Shown: positions 1 to 9,316 of the stretch, in pieces
Layout of the letters: every line of letters begins with the position of its first letter
Position numbering within the stretch: the first letter of the stretch is position 1
DNA from: Patagioenas fasciata
Taxonomy: Eukaryota > Chordata > Aves > Columbiformes > Columbidae
Reading direction: 5' to 3'
Length of the DNA: 64,000 nucleotides
Assembly (NCBI RefSeq): GCF_037038585.1
Contig: NW_027288732.1
Coordinates: forward strand, 496,001-560,000
Position numbers and translations under genes: made by a program
The notes under the pieces: generated by a model
Database searches by the model: none
Told to the model about the DNA's origin: nothing
The model's input: only the letters and a program-made list of their open reading frames with translations

Positions 1-1109
1 CAAAAATGGCATAACTCTCCAGTTAATCTGGTAACAGATTCTATTTATGTTGTGGGAATTGTACAAAGAATACATAGAGCGCTTTTGCAGCGAGTTTCCA
101 ATTCCTTGTTGTTTGAAGCATTGTTAGATTTGTGGAACGTATTAGATTATAGGACAGCACCAGTATTTATCATGCATATAAAAAGCCATACTAACGTACC
201 AGGTGGTCTAGTAGAGGGAAACAGCATCATAGACAAACTTGTGGCAGTAGCAGATATATCCCCTTTTGAACAAGCCAGACAGGCTCACAAATTCTTTCAT
301 CAATCCTCAGCAGCACTCCGAAAGCAGTTTACAATTACAAAGGAACAAGCTCGAGCCATTATTGCAGCTTGTCCTGATTGTGCCCGCATAGTACCTCTCC
401 AACAAAAGGGAGTAAATCCTCGGGGCTTGCAGCCAGGTCAGTTATGGCAAACTGATATTACTGAATTTGCACCATTTGGCAGACAAAAGTACATTCATGT
501 CTCCATAGATACCTGTTCAGGACTGCTGTGGGCTACAGCCTTGACCTCAGCAAATACAAAGGCAGTAAAACATCATTTACTACAAGCTTTTGCTGTCATG
601 GGTGTCCCTACACAAATCAAAACAGATAATGGTCCTGCATACCACTCTGACAGACTTGCAGCCTTCCTCACCCAGTGGAAGGTACAACACCTGTTTGGAA
701 TCCCTTATAATTCTACTGGCCAAGCAATTATTGAGCGTGCACACCGTGCATTAAAAATCTTTTGTCTGTTTTGAAAAAACAAGGGGGAATTGGTGTGAGC
801 CCAGAAGAGGTATTGATGAAGGCATTGTATGTGCTGAACTGGCTTAATCCTAAAAGTGAAACTGAAATGGAACCGGTTGTTATGCACCATATCAAAAATG
901 TCAAAGATTTTCCCGAAAATGTGCCTAAGGTTAGCGTGTTTAATCCGACAACACAACAATGGGAAGGTCCTATGTCAGATATAACCTGGGGAAGGGGATA
1001 TGCTTGTGTTTCTACAGGTAACCACAAAAATTCATGGATCCCAGCAAAGTGGGTGAGACCTTGGCTAGCTAACAGAGAAGAAACCGATTGCAGTGATGAC
1101 AACCCTTAA
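1..1109 (+). pseudogene. pol: Betaretrovirus-like pol 3' part: RNase H end and integrase, frameshifted
   Basis: The reading frame is open from base 1, so the pol gene starts outside the window. The first ~80 codons are the end of RNase H, with a TDS catalytic Asp triplet near base 37. Integrase follows. Numbering from the codon at 52, its zinc-binding domain has H79, H83, C107 and C110, and its catalytic core has D135, D192 and E228, giving the D,D-35-E spacing. The frame ends at 774. The integrase C-terminal domain continues in another frame at 762-1109 (WEGP and WIPAKWVRPW-like stretches), so an indel lies near 755-775. The domain order and the wording resemble beta/ERVK-type integrase rather than the class III element at 5357-12249. 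The protein would have cut and joined proviral DNA into host chromosomes; this copy is inactive because of the frameshift and the loss of the rest of the provirus. The family call rests on motif recognition only. Confidence 0.85.
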
Positions 1110-1250
1110 CCTCAGACATGTTATCGCTTTAAGCAACGAATGTAGCCAATGCTGAGAATACAACTTTGTAAAACAGAGCAGCAATTAATTTTTTCTTATT
1201 GGACATGTTCACAGTTATGAAGAATTCAATTGCATGTGTTGTTTGAACTT
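1110..1250. other. Gap between integrase and env remnant
   Basis: This short AT-rich stretch joins the end of the integrase frame to the env TM scrap. No open frame, splice site or motif stands out. It most likely marks the site where most of env was deleted. Confidence 0.4.
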
Positions 1251-1414
1251 AAAAAGATAGAAGATTTGCAGAACAAGAAAATAACAGAAGATACTGGGTT
1301 TTTTGGGGTGAATGCCTTGTTTGGTTAAAAGGAATATTGAAAACAGGTTTGTTCTTGTTAATTGTAATTGTATTAGCCTTAATGTTCTTACCCTGTATTT
1401 CACACTGTATTTAA
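1251..1414 (+). pseudogene. env: Env transmembrane-subunit C-terminal remnant
   Basis: From 1295 to the TAA at 1412-1414 one frame reads 39 codons: an aromatic membrane-proximal stretch (WVFWGEC), a Lys, then a strongly hydrophobic run rich in Leu, Ile and Val, and a short Cys/His tail. This is the expected layout of the anchor and short cytoplasmic tail of a retroviral TM protein, and it lies just upstream of a polypurine stretch and an LTR. Upstream in the same frame there is a stop at 1250-1252. A charged, helix-like stretch can be read in a neighbouring frame around 1248-1300, so the remnant is frameshifted. Most of env (surface subunit, fusion peptide) is missing: only ~140 bases separate the end of integrase at 1109 from this piece, which implies a large internal deletion. 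Confidence is moderate because the piece is short. Confidence 0.6.
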
Positions 1415-1454
1415 AGCAAGATATGGTGTATTGATAATATTAAATAAAAGAGGG

Positions 1455-1787
1455 TGAGATGTAGTTGCAGAGCCCACCCCCCCGCCCCAGGGGGATGGGG
1501 TTGTCGCCAGCCTGGCTGAGAGGTGAAGCCAGAGGCAAAAGAAACTAAAGGAGCACCATTAGAAGGTAATAATGAGTGAGCAATCGCCAGACACATGCGT
1601 GCAGAGCGCGTGGACAGCACATGCAGCCTATCGTGTTATTGTATAACACGAGTTACAACCAATCACGTTGTTGTAAGGCGCGTGGACAGGGCAGTTTTGC
1701 TATAAAGCTAGCCCGGTCCGACGATAAAGCGAGCTCTGTGAATATCATATTGGTGTGTCAGGTTCCGTGGCTCGCATGGATAAAGCA
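1455..1787 (+). mobile_element. 3' LTR of the betaretrovirus-like provirus, truncated by satellite
   Basis: A purine run (AAAAGAGGG, ~1446-1454) that can serve as the polypurine tract is followed by TGAGATGTAG, a plausible LTR start with TG. The U3-like part has a C-rich patch, two copies of a GCGCGTGGACAG motif (~1606 and ~1679), an AACCAATCAC CCAAT box near 1658 and a TATA box at 1701-1707. The sequence after the TATA box runs about 80 bases and then changes abruptly, near 1788, into the ~890-bp satellite. No poly(A) signal or terminal CA is seen, so most of R-U5 is missing. The start is inferred from the purine tract; no second copy is in the window for comparison. Confidence 0.6.
1701..1707 (+). 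promoter_or_regulatory. TATA box of truncated LTR
   Basis: TATAAAG lies ~40 bases downstream of a CCAAT box, in the LTR of the betaretrovirus-like element. The position fits a U3 core promoter. Whether it is active cannot be judged. Confidence 0.5.
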
Positions 1788-3394
1788 ACAATGGAACAAA
1801 GGGAGAAAGCAAAGGGAGCAAGCCAAAGGGAGGGAAGAGGAAAATGTAGTGCCGGGCTGCAGGACTGAAATGGAGGAATGGAAAGACAAAAGCCAGAAAG
1901 CAGGAGAGTTTGAGAAAAGGAGAGAGGAAAGAAGAGACATGCAGCCAGACGAGGGCTTAGTGCGAGAGGCTGGGACAGAGAACAGGATGAGAAGGAAATA
2001 AGGCAAGGCAAGGCAAGGCTAAACCGAAGGACGTTTCCTTGCTTTACATTATCTACCACATTCATCTGGAGACGAGCAGGAAAGCCATCAGACCTGATGG
2101 ATTAGGCCCAAGCAAACACCCTGGCTACCTAAGACACTTAGACTAAGCCTAAAATGCAAAGATCTCTCCATAAGGATGGTTTTTATACTCTACTTCCACA
2201 ATCTGCTGGCAGTACAAAAGAATAAGCGGCAGATCTACTCAGGCTGAGTCACGGTGCTTTGCTCCTAAGACCATGCATACCATGGGAATATTTCAGCATT
2301 TCTGCTCTGGTTTTCAGTGTATTACACCAAAACACCCACCTGATGACATCATTTCAAGAGCAAAAGCAGCAATTTGCAGAATTCAGCTTCTTTGGGGAAC
2401 TGAGCAACTGTTGAGCTGACAGCAAGTCCTGCTGGGTCCCTGTCACTTGCAGAGTGCCCGCATCCTCACCACGGTAGCGGGCATTGTGACAAAGGTTCTA
2501 TGTCAGCTGGGTGTGGCAGCCGAGCGCCCCCTAGAGGAGGGGGAGCCTGTCAGCCCCGGGCCTGTCACTGCCTGCTGTCCCCCCTGTCAGCAGCGAGGCC
2601 TCTGAAAAGTTTCCAAAACATCCCCAGACTTGGGTCCAGCGTGGCCAAAACTCTCCAAGAGACAAGTCGGAAAGAAGGATATGGAACAGAGGGAGAAAGC
2701 CAAGGGAGCAGGCCAAAGGGAGGCAAGAGGAAAATCTAGTGCTGAGCTGCAGGACTGAAATAGAGGAATGGAAAGACAAAAGCCAGGAAGCAGGAGAGTT
2801 TGAGAAAAGGAGAGAGGAAAGAAGAGACATGCAGCCAGACGAGGGCTTAGTGCGAGAGGCTGGGACAGAGAACAGGATGAGAAGGAAATAAGGCAAGGCA
2901 AGGCTGGGCCAAAGGACGTTTCCTTGCTTTATATTTTCTACCACATTCATCTGGAGACGAGGAGGAAAGCCATCAGACCTGATGGATTAGGCCCAAGCAA
3001 AAACCCCGGCTACTTGAGACACCTAGACTAAGCCTAAAATGCAAAGATCTCTCCATCAGGATAGTTTTTATACTCTACTTCCACAATCTGTTGGCAGGAC
3101 AAAAGAATAAGCGGCAGATCTACTTAGGCTGAGTCACGGTGCTTTGCTCCTGAGACCATGCATAGCATGGGAATATTTCAGCATTTCTGCTCTGGTTTTC
3201 AGTGTATTACACCAAAACACCCACCTGATGACATCATTTCAAGAGCAAAAGCAGCAATTTGCAGAATTCAGCTTCTTTGGGGAACTGAGTAATTGCTGAG
3301 CTGACACCAAGTCCTGCTGGGTCCCTGTCACGCACACAGAGTGCCCACATCGTCACCACGGTAGCGGGCATTGTGACAAAGGTTTTATGTCAGC
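1788..3394. repeat. Left block of the ~890-bp satellite, ~1.8 diverged monomers
   Basis: The sequence from ~1790 matches that from ~2678 at an offset of ~888 bases: a purine-rich ATGGAACA..GGGAGAAAGC part, a GGCAA pentamer run, a TTTTTATACT stretch, the AP-1-like CTGAGTCAC, the TGATGACATCA palindrome and the GTAGCGGGCATTGTGACAAAGG anchor. It is clearly the same family as the array at 24583-64000 but a different subfamily. For example, it has CACGGTGCTTTGCTCC where the main array has CATGGTGGTTTGGTGC. The block starts mid-monomer at the broken LTR and stops mid-monomer, after TATGTCAGCTG. Confidence 0.9.
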
Positions 3395-4613
3395 TGTTGC
3401 TCTTCCGACCGGCAAGAGAGCTACAACGAAGCATGCCGAACGGAGAATATAGCAGCAGCTCATCTGTTCACACCTTGTTTCTGACTTGTGCTTGAACTCC
3501 AATACGTTTGTGCTTCTGTGAGATGAAAGACGTCCTTCTTCATATGTGGTTGCTCACACCGGTCCACTTGTTTGTGTATCCATTCCGTGCTGGGCTGGGG
3601 GGCATTCAGAAGTGTCTCTGTGGAGACGTCTGCATAGAGGCAGCTGTCAGAACACGCACACTCGATTTTTCACCAAAACATATGCAGACGCGTCCTTACC
3701 CTGTAGATTTGGATGGACCTAGTTCCCTGTGTTCGCAAGAGACAAGGGAATCGCATCTGTACGCACAGAAGCAATAGCGGACCGTTTCCCTTGGAGTGAA
3801 CACGAAAGAGCCGTCTATACACTCACAGACACGGGAACGTGCCTCAATGCGGTCACAGAGGCAGCAGCTTTTGAACAGAGGCTCTGGTGATTCTGGCACA
3901 CTCCTGAAAGTCGCGCACACTGCTGTTTACTCGCTAAACTACCTCTTCGGAAACACGTCTCCGGTCCATGTACCGCTCAGATTTCTTCTCGTGTAACTGT
4001 GAACTGTGTCAGTGCGGGGAATCCGTCTCTGTTGAGCAGATGTCAATCCTGCCTCGCTTTTGCTTTGTTGCCTCTACCAAGATGATTTCCCGTTTCTCTC
4101 TTCACTGGAGCAGGCAGACACAGCCAATGCACAGCAAGTGTCAAGAGACACACTCCATCCGCTGAGCTCAACGCTTGTGCAGATGCACGTGTGCGACGAA
4201 GTCAACACACGTGCTTGTGGAGAGAAAGAAAGGGACTCCCAGGCGTGTGGAGCGACGGGGAGAAAGAGCGGGCGCTAAGGAACACAGAGTTTCAGGCAGA
4301 CTGTCTCCACACAAACAGGTACCTGTCTGCAGGTATCCTAGATCTTGATTCTTGAACTTGAGGAAACACGCGTCTGAGCAAAACTCCCAAACGCTTCCAG
4401 GAAAGACACAGGCTCTCCCACAAGCACACAAGTGTTTGCCCTCAGCTATAGATCAGCGACAAGCTTGTGAAGAGATGCCCTGCTATTCTTTCGCCTTATG
4501 GCATCATGTGTTTCGTTTCTCTTGGAGATCGATTGCTAAGCGTCTTTCCTCGGGCGACTGTGAAGCATTTGCCACCGGAGGAGAAGTAGCACGGAGCAGC
4601 ATTCAGTACTGTC

Positions 4614-4634
4614 TACGTCACGGCCCCTTATAAG
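4614..4634 (+). promoter_or_regulatory. Possible CRE plus TATA-like pair
   Basis: A TACGTCA CRE-like heptamer (4614-4620) lies 8 bases upstream of TTATAAG (4628-4634), immediately before the 33-bp minisatellite. It could be a small core promoter, but such short motifs arise by chance and no transcript or open frame supports it. Confidence 0.2.
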
Positions 4635-4778
4635 ACGGCGGCACTGGCGCACACACACACAGAGGAGACGGCGGCACTGGCGCGCACACACACAGAGGAG
4701 ACGGCGGCACTGGCGCGCACACACACAGAGGAGACGGCGGCACTGGCGCACACACACACAGAGGAGACGGCGGCACTA
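4633..4778. repeat. 33-bp minisatellite, ~4.5 copies
   Basis: Units start at 4633, 4666, 4699 and 4732, with a partial fifth at 4765. Each unit is AGACGGCGGCACTGGCG followed by a (CA)n-rich stretch and AGAGG. Units 2 and 3 share a CGCGCA variant while units 1 and 4 have CGCACA. The period is a multiple of three, which explains open frames on the minus strand here. Confidence 0.95.
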
Positions 4779-5593
4779 CTTAAAAACTTCAAGATGCTGG
4801 GAAGAAGTGCCAGTCCCTTAGACTGGAGGGGTACAGAGCACAGCTGCCGATGCAGCCCAGAACTACACCATAAAACACAACTGCGCAGAAACATCCAAAA
4901 TGCAAAAACCATCCGCGCTTTCAGCTGCTGATACAAGAAAACCAGGACCCGATTGGCGCTACGCCAACTGGTACCGGCGTTCCGGATCCCGGGATGGCGC
5001 CCGGGATGCCTGTCGGGTCCCTCAAGTGCGACGAGACCCCGGGACCGTCTGACAGGCACAATGCAAGCCTCCTGACCTGCAATACAACACTGACACTAGG
5101 CTGGAGCTGCCCTGCCCGGGACACGCTGGCATCGCACTGTGAAGTTCCCTGGACCCTTCGCCTGCCCAAAAGGGACTGTTCCTGGATCACCCTTGCCCCA
5201 AAGAGAACTTTACCGCCCTCCCTGCAGTTCCCAACCCCTTCCCAGCCCCCCAGCCTCCACTTATCTTTCAGAGGGCCAAGAGACTGAATCCATCTTCAAC
5301 AGAGGAAAACACCACATGTGCTGATAGAGATCGTCCTGCATCACCAAGTTCCTCCTTGTCCTGGTTTTGTTAAAAAACAAGTTTCTCTTTTAGTGAATTT
5401 TTGCCTGTCAGCTAAAGCCTTCATCTTAGCTGCATTTTCCTGGAGAACCCAACACATGTTTTGGTTAAACCCAGCAATGGAATGCAAACTTATTGATAAG
5501 CACAGATGGACATCTCGCGAGAGGGGCAACGAGAAACTGATGATCGAGAGACTGACCAACGGTGTATAACATTCCATTCACGTGAATACTTCA

Positions 5594-5600
5594 TATAAAA
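5594..5600 (+). promoter_or_regulatory. TATA box in 5' LTR
   Basis: ATATAAAA-type sequence lies downstream of CACGTGAATACTTC, and both are conserved in the 3' LTR (at ~11841-11848). This is the likely proviral core promoter. The CACGTG E-box just upstream (~5580) is also shared by both LTRs. Confidence 0.7.
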
Positions 5601-5850
5601 GTGGGAGATCACGAGGATCTCGGCCCCTTTTTTCCCTTTTTGCCCTTTTTCCCTTTTTCCTCATGGCTGACATTAGGAGAGGACCTTGCTGGTCGTCCCT
5701 GTGAACTGAGGCCAGTGAGAGACTGAATCCAGCTCCAGTTGGCTACAGAGTCTAATCCAGGACTTTGGGTGCTGGCTCTGCAGTTGCTGAGACTTACAAG
5801 ATTGGTTTTGTATATTTTGTATTATTTTCTCTATTCTTATTAGTAGCATT

Positions 5851-5856
5851 AGTAAA
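5851..5856 (+). promoter_or_regulatory. Variant poly(A) signal AGTAAA
   Basis: AGTAAA lies ~255 bases past the TATA box and is kept in the 3' LTR (~12070). No AATAAA is present nearby, so this variant hexamer is the best candidate for defining R/U5. It is followed by a TTTCT-rich region. Confidence 0.4.
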
Positions 5857-6034
5857 ACATCTTTAACTTTTCCAACTCTCTTCTTTCTGTCCTTCTTTCC
5901 CTCCCAATCGCCTGTCCTGAGTGGGAAGGGGGGAGAGGGAGGGGCAAAAGGGGGAAGTGGGGGGGAGAGGAGGTTAACAATACATCTGCCAGGGTTTGAT
6001 TGTCACCCCGCAATCCTAACCCTCGACAGATAAT

Positions 6035-6052
6035 TGGCGCCCAACGTGGGGC
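6035..6052 (+). promoter_or_regulatory. Primer binding site, tRNA-Lys1,2 type
   Basis: TGGCGCCCAACGTGGGGC is the 18-base complement of the 3' end of tRNA-Lys1,2, the primer type used by foamy viruses and some betaretroviruses. It sits six bases after the LTR end. Mammalian ERVL elements are named for a tRNA-Leu primer, so the Lys type is a useful classifying trait of this avian element. Confidence 0.9.
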
Positions 6053-6218
6053 AAGAGAAAGGAGTAAATTTGGAGATTTTTGGCTTTTCTACTGCTCTGA
6101 CGTACCTTTCAATTTTCTTGGCACGGTGCCAACTCATAGAATTGTGATACTCACGCGTCTGTTTGCTTTGGATATTATTTAGTGGTATTAAGGCAAAGTG
6201 AATTACATTGATTTAAAG
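6053..6218. other. Leader between PBS and gag
   Basis: This is the untranslated leader of the provirus and the expected place for a packaging signal and a splice donor. I see no clear donor consensus. A GTG at 6198 is in frame with gag, but the first ATG in that frame is at 6219. Confidence 0.5.
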
Positions 6219-8065
6219 ATGTTATGGCAAAAGTTGTATCAGTTATTTTCTACATTGTGCTCGCTGATCCCATATCTGTGTGGGTGTTTCTTTCTGAATC
6301 GACGTATTCATTATATAACAACAAGAAACTGGACAGCGGTCATGATGATGCTGTGTGGTATGGCACTGGTTTATTTCATTATACTGCAGCCGCTAATGAA
6401 TTTCTACTCGCTTCTGCTTTACCTTGAAAAACCTCCAGGAGAGATTAAAGAGCAGAATGGCTCTATATTTGCTAATTGGTCAAGCGAATCTTTAGAAAGG
6501 CTGACTAACAATACTTTTGTGTTTTCGCTAGGACAGTTTGCAAATGTTTTAGAGAACTTTGAATATCCTTGGAGCTTTGATAGAACTGTGATGGTGTTAT
6601 CTGGTTTGCTGAATGTGTGTCAGTTTGTGTTACTGTTAAGAGAAATGAGGTTCAATAGGAGGTTTGCGTCTCTTTTTAGTCCTGAGATTTGTGGTGCGTC
6701 TTCAGAAGCTTTAGCAAAAAGCACTCCTAGCCGCTCGAGAAAAGGCAAAACAGCCAAAGCTGCTGCTGCAGCCACTGCTCCCCCAACCGCGGCTTCACGA
6801 GCTGAAGCTACAGCTCCTCCGCAGAGCTCCTCTGCCAAGGTCGCTGCAGATAACGTTACCTCTCCAGCCTCAAAGGCTAACAAGGCAGCCCCTCCATCTT
6901 CACACACTGGGCACTGTTGCTGCTGTAACCACAGCAATCACTGTGACAGTCATTCAGACTCTGAAAATGAATCAAATGATGGTGAACCCATATCAGCATC
7001 AGTTGCTGGTTGTAAGAAAGTCACTAGAAAGACCACCCGTGCAGCAGGTGATGGCACAGGGCCAACATCAACCCAAGGGGCATCATCAGGACAGGGAGGA
7101 GATGAAGTGACCACCACTCGGTCCTTTTCTCCAGGTGAGCTGAGAGATCTGCGAAAAGACTTCAGTCGTCGTGAAGGCGACAATATTTTAACCTGGCTGC
7201 TGCGATGCTGGGACAACGGGGCAGAAACAATTGAATTAGAAGGTGGTGAAGCCAGGCAGCTGGGATCTCTGTCAAAAGATTCCAGCATTGATAGGGCAAT
7301 TTCAAGAGAGTCTAATGCCGCTACTCTCTGGACCCGACTCCTGCAGCTATGAAAGTCAGATTTCCCTACAAGGAAGACTGTATATCCAAGTTAGGGAAAT
7401 GGAATACTATGGAGAGAGGTATCCAGTTCCTGAGAGAATTAGCTGTGTGAGAGATCATCTATCTAGGACCAAACAGACAAGGGGGGACACACCCAGATAG
7501 AATCAATTGTACAAAATCTATGTGGCGCAGATTTGTACAAAGTGCACCACCTGCATATGCTAAGTCATTGGCAGGAATGGTCTGGTCAGCTAGAGGTGCA
7601 CAAGAAATTAATGAAGTGATTGAGCAGCTCCGGTACTTTGAGGACAGCCTTGCTGGTTCTCTACGGGCTTGTGTCTCCGCTGTGGAGAAACTGTGTGAAA
7701 AATCTGATGACCGGTTTGAAAAGCTGTTGCAAGAAATCCAAGAGCTCAGAGCAGACTCGTACTGTTCACGACCTGCACAAACCTATGTTTCAGCTGTTAG
7801 GAGAAGGCGTTTCCAATCTCGAGAGAGAGGGCAGAGGCAGCCCACAAAAAGAGGTTCACTGTGGTTCTTCCTACATGAGCAGGGAGAAAACATGAATAAG
7901 TGGCATGGAAGGCCTACCTCAGAACTTCAGGAACGAGTACGTGAGATAAAAGGAAAAACTCCTAGGAAGGTGGCTGCTCCAGTTTACAAAAGGAGCAGAA
8001 GAGATTCTGATGCTCTTGAAGGAACCTCTAATTCACACCCAGAGACTGTGCAAAACAGGAATTAG
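6219..8065 (+). pseudogene. gag: Class III Gag with an unusual membrane-spanning N-terminus, broken
   Basis: The structural polyprotein would start at the ATG at 6219. Numbering from the in-frame codon at 6198: hydrophobic segments lie at ~11-34, ~45-73 and ~131-147. The loop between the second and third carries three N-glycosylation sequons (N87, N93, N104). Next come an Ala/Pro/Ser-rich linker (~170-235), a Cys/His cluster (HCCCCNHSNHC, ~239-249) and an acidic patch. From ~310 the sequence is recognisable ERVL-type capsid (REGDNILTWLLRCWDNGAE). Near 7340-7345 a one-base shift moves the capsid to the next frame, where a TGA at 7448-7450 interrupts it. The remainder runs 7520-8065 and ends with an Arg-rich basic patch (RRRRFQSRERGQRQ) and no CCHC zinc knuckle. 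The TAG at 8063-8065 is in frame with the protease. The capsid call is firm; the meaning of the N-terminal part is open. Confidence 0.85.
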
Positions 8066-9316
8066 AGGTGCCCTGCCTCCAACCAGGTGGAGGAAAGGGA
8101 TAACAGAGTTTATTGGACTGTACAAATACTATGGCCTGGTACAACACAACCCCAGGAGTACAAAGCTTTAGTGGACACTGGTGCTCAGTGCACAATAATT
8201 CCTTCTGATTATAAAGGAACGCAATCCATCAATATTGTTGGAGTGACTGGGGGATCCCAGGAGCTCACTGTTGTAGAGGCTGAAATGAGCTTAACTGGAA
8301 AAAACTGGCAAAAGCATCCCATTGTGACTGGTCCAGATGCTCCGTGCATCCTTGGCATAGACCACCTCAGGAGAGGGTATTTTAAGGACCCAAAAGGGTA
8401 TAGGTGGGCATTTGGTATAGCAGCTGTGGACACTGAAAAAATTGAACAGCTGTCTGATTTGCCTGGTCTTTCAGATGACCCCTCTGTTGTAGGACTGCTG
8501 ATGGTTGACGATCAGCAGGTGCCAACTGCTACCACGACGGTGCATCGCTGGCAATATCGCAGCAATCGAGACTCTTTGATTCCTATCCAGAAGCCGATCC
8601 GTCAATTGGAAAGCCAGGGTGTGATCAGTAAGACCCGCTCACCTTTTAACAGCCCAATCTGGCCAGTGCGTTAGTTTAGTGACGAGTGGAGACTAACTGT
8701 AGGCTATCGTGGCCTGAATGAAGTTACACCACCACTGAGTGCTGCTGTGCCTGACATGCTAGAACTGCAATTTGAACTGCAGTCAAAGGCAGTGAAGTGC
8801 GATGCTACAATTGACATTGCTCATGCATTTTTCTCTATTCCTGTAGCAGCAGAGTGCAGGCCGCAGTTTGCTTTCACCTGGAGGGGCATCCAGTATACAT
8901 GGAATCGCTTGCCCCAGGGGTGGAAACACAGCCCTACCATCTGCCATGGACTGATCCAGACCACGCTGGAGCAAGGTGAAGCTCCAGAACACTTGCAATA
9001 TATTGATGACATCATCGTATGGGGCGACACAGCGAAAGAAGTCTTCGAGAAAGGTGAGAGAATAATTCATATTCTTTTGGATGCTGGTTTTGATATAAAA
9101 CGAAGCAAGGTCAAGGGACCTGCACGAGAGATCCAGTTTTTAGGAATAAAATGGCAAGATGGCCGTCGTCAGATCCCAATGGATGTGATCAACAAAATTG
9201 CAGCAATGGCTCCACCTCCTAATAAAAAGGAGACACACACTTTCTTGGGCGTTGTAGGTTTTTGGCGAATGCATATTCCTGACTACAGCCACATTGTGAG
9301 CCTCTCTATCAAGTGA
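8066..9316 (+). pseudogene. pol: Class III protease and reverse transcriptase (5' part of pol), one nonsense break
   Basis: The frame continues from gag after the TAG at 8063-8065. Protease has the LVDTGA active-site motif (catalytic Asp codon 8174-8176) and the ILGID flap-end motif (~8349), as in aspartic retropepsins that mature Gag-Pol. RT begins near 8580 with a PIQKPIRQLESQG stretch. It is interrupted by TAG at 8672-8674 and then continues in the same frame: TIDIAHAFFSIP carries the first catalytic Asp, LPQGWKHSPTICH is the dNTP-site region, and YIDD at 8999-9010 is the catalytic box. The frame ends at a TGA at 9314-9316, caused by a one-base shift at ~9303-9310. RT would copy the proviral RNA to DNA; this copy cannot be made in one piece. 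A protease upstream of RT in a single frame fits a gag-pro-pol readthrough layout. Confidence 0.9.

Larger units (their letters stand above)
3395..5356. other. Unassigned ~2-kb stretch between satellite and class III LTR
   Basis: No recognisable gene, transposon domain or RNA gene was found on either strand. Open frames here are short (under ~145 codons), mutually overlapping and lack family motifs. The stretch is rich in CACAC/ACACG words and contains the 33-bp minisatellite at 4633-4778. The part from ~4940 to 5280 is more GC-rich, and a pyrimidine-AG stretch near 5255-5272 resembles a splice acceptor. It might be host sequence or an old unrecognised transposon. Confidence 0.5.
5357..6028 (+). 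mobile_element. 5' LTR of class III provirus
   Basis: The LTR starts TGTCCTGG and ends CCTCGACA, i.e. TG...CA ends. It is 672 bases long against 629 for its partner. The difference is mainly a (CCCTTTTT)n-type expansion at ~5630-5660 and an 11-base stretch near 5537-5548 that the 3' LTR lacks. A TATA box lies at 5594-5600, followed by a purine/pyrimidine-rich leader. A G-rich stretch (5925-5970) precedes the end. Confidence 0.92.

Noticed and set aside
2455..2490. GCCCGC...GCGGGC pairing in the satellite anchor region as a possible structured RNA
   Set aside because: The stem is only six bases with a long loop. Many monomers break it by changes such as GTAGCGGTTA or CCCACATC, with no compensating changes seen.
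3508..5287. Short open frames (60-143 codons) in the unassigned stretch, including a repetitive minus-strand frame at 4536-5059
   Set aside because: The repetitive part is the 33-bp minisatellite read as 11-codon repeats. The others lack motifs and overlap on both strands.
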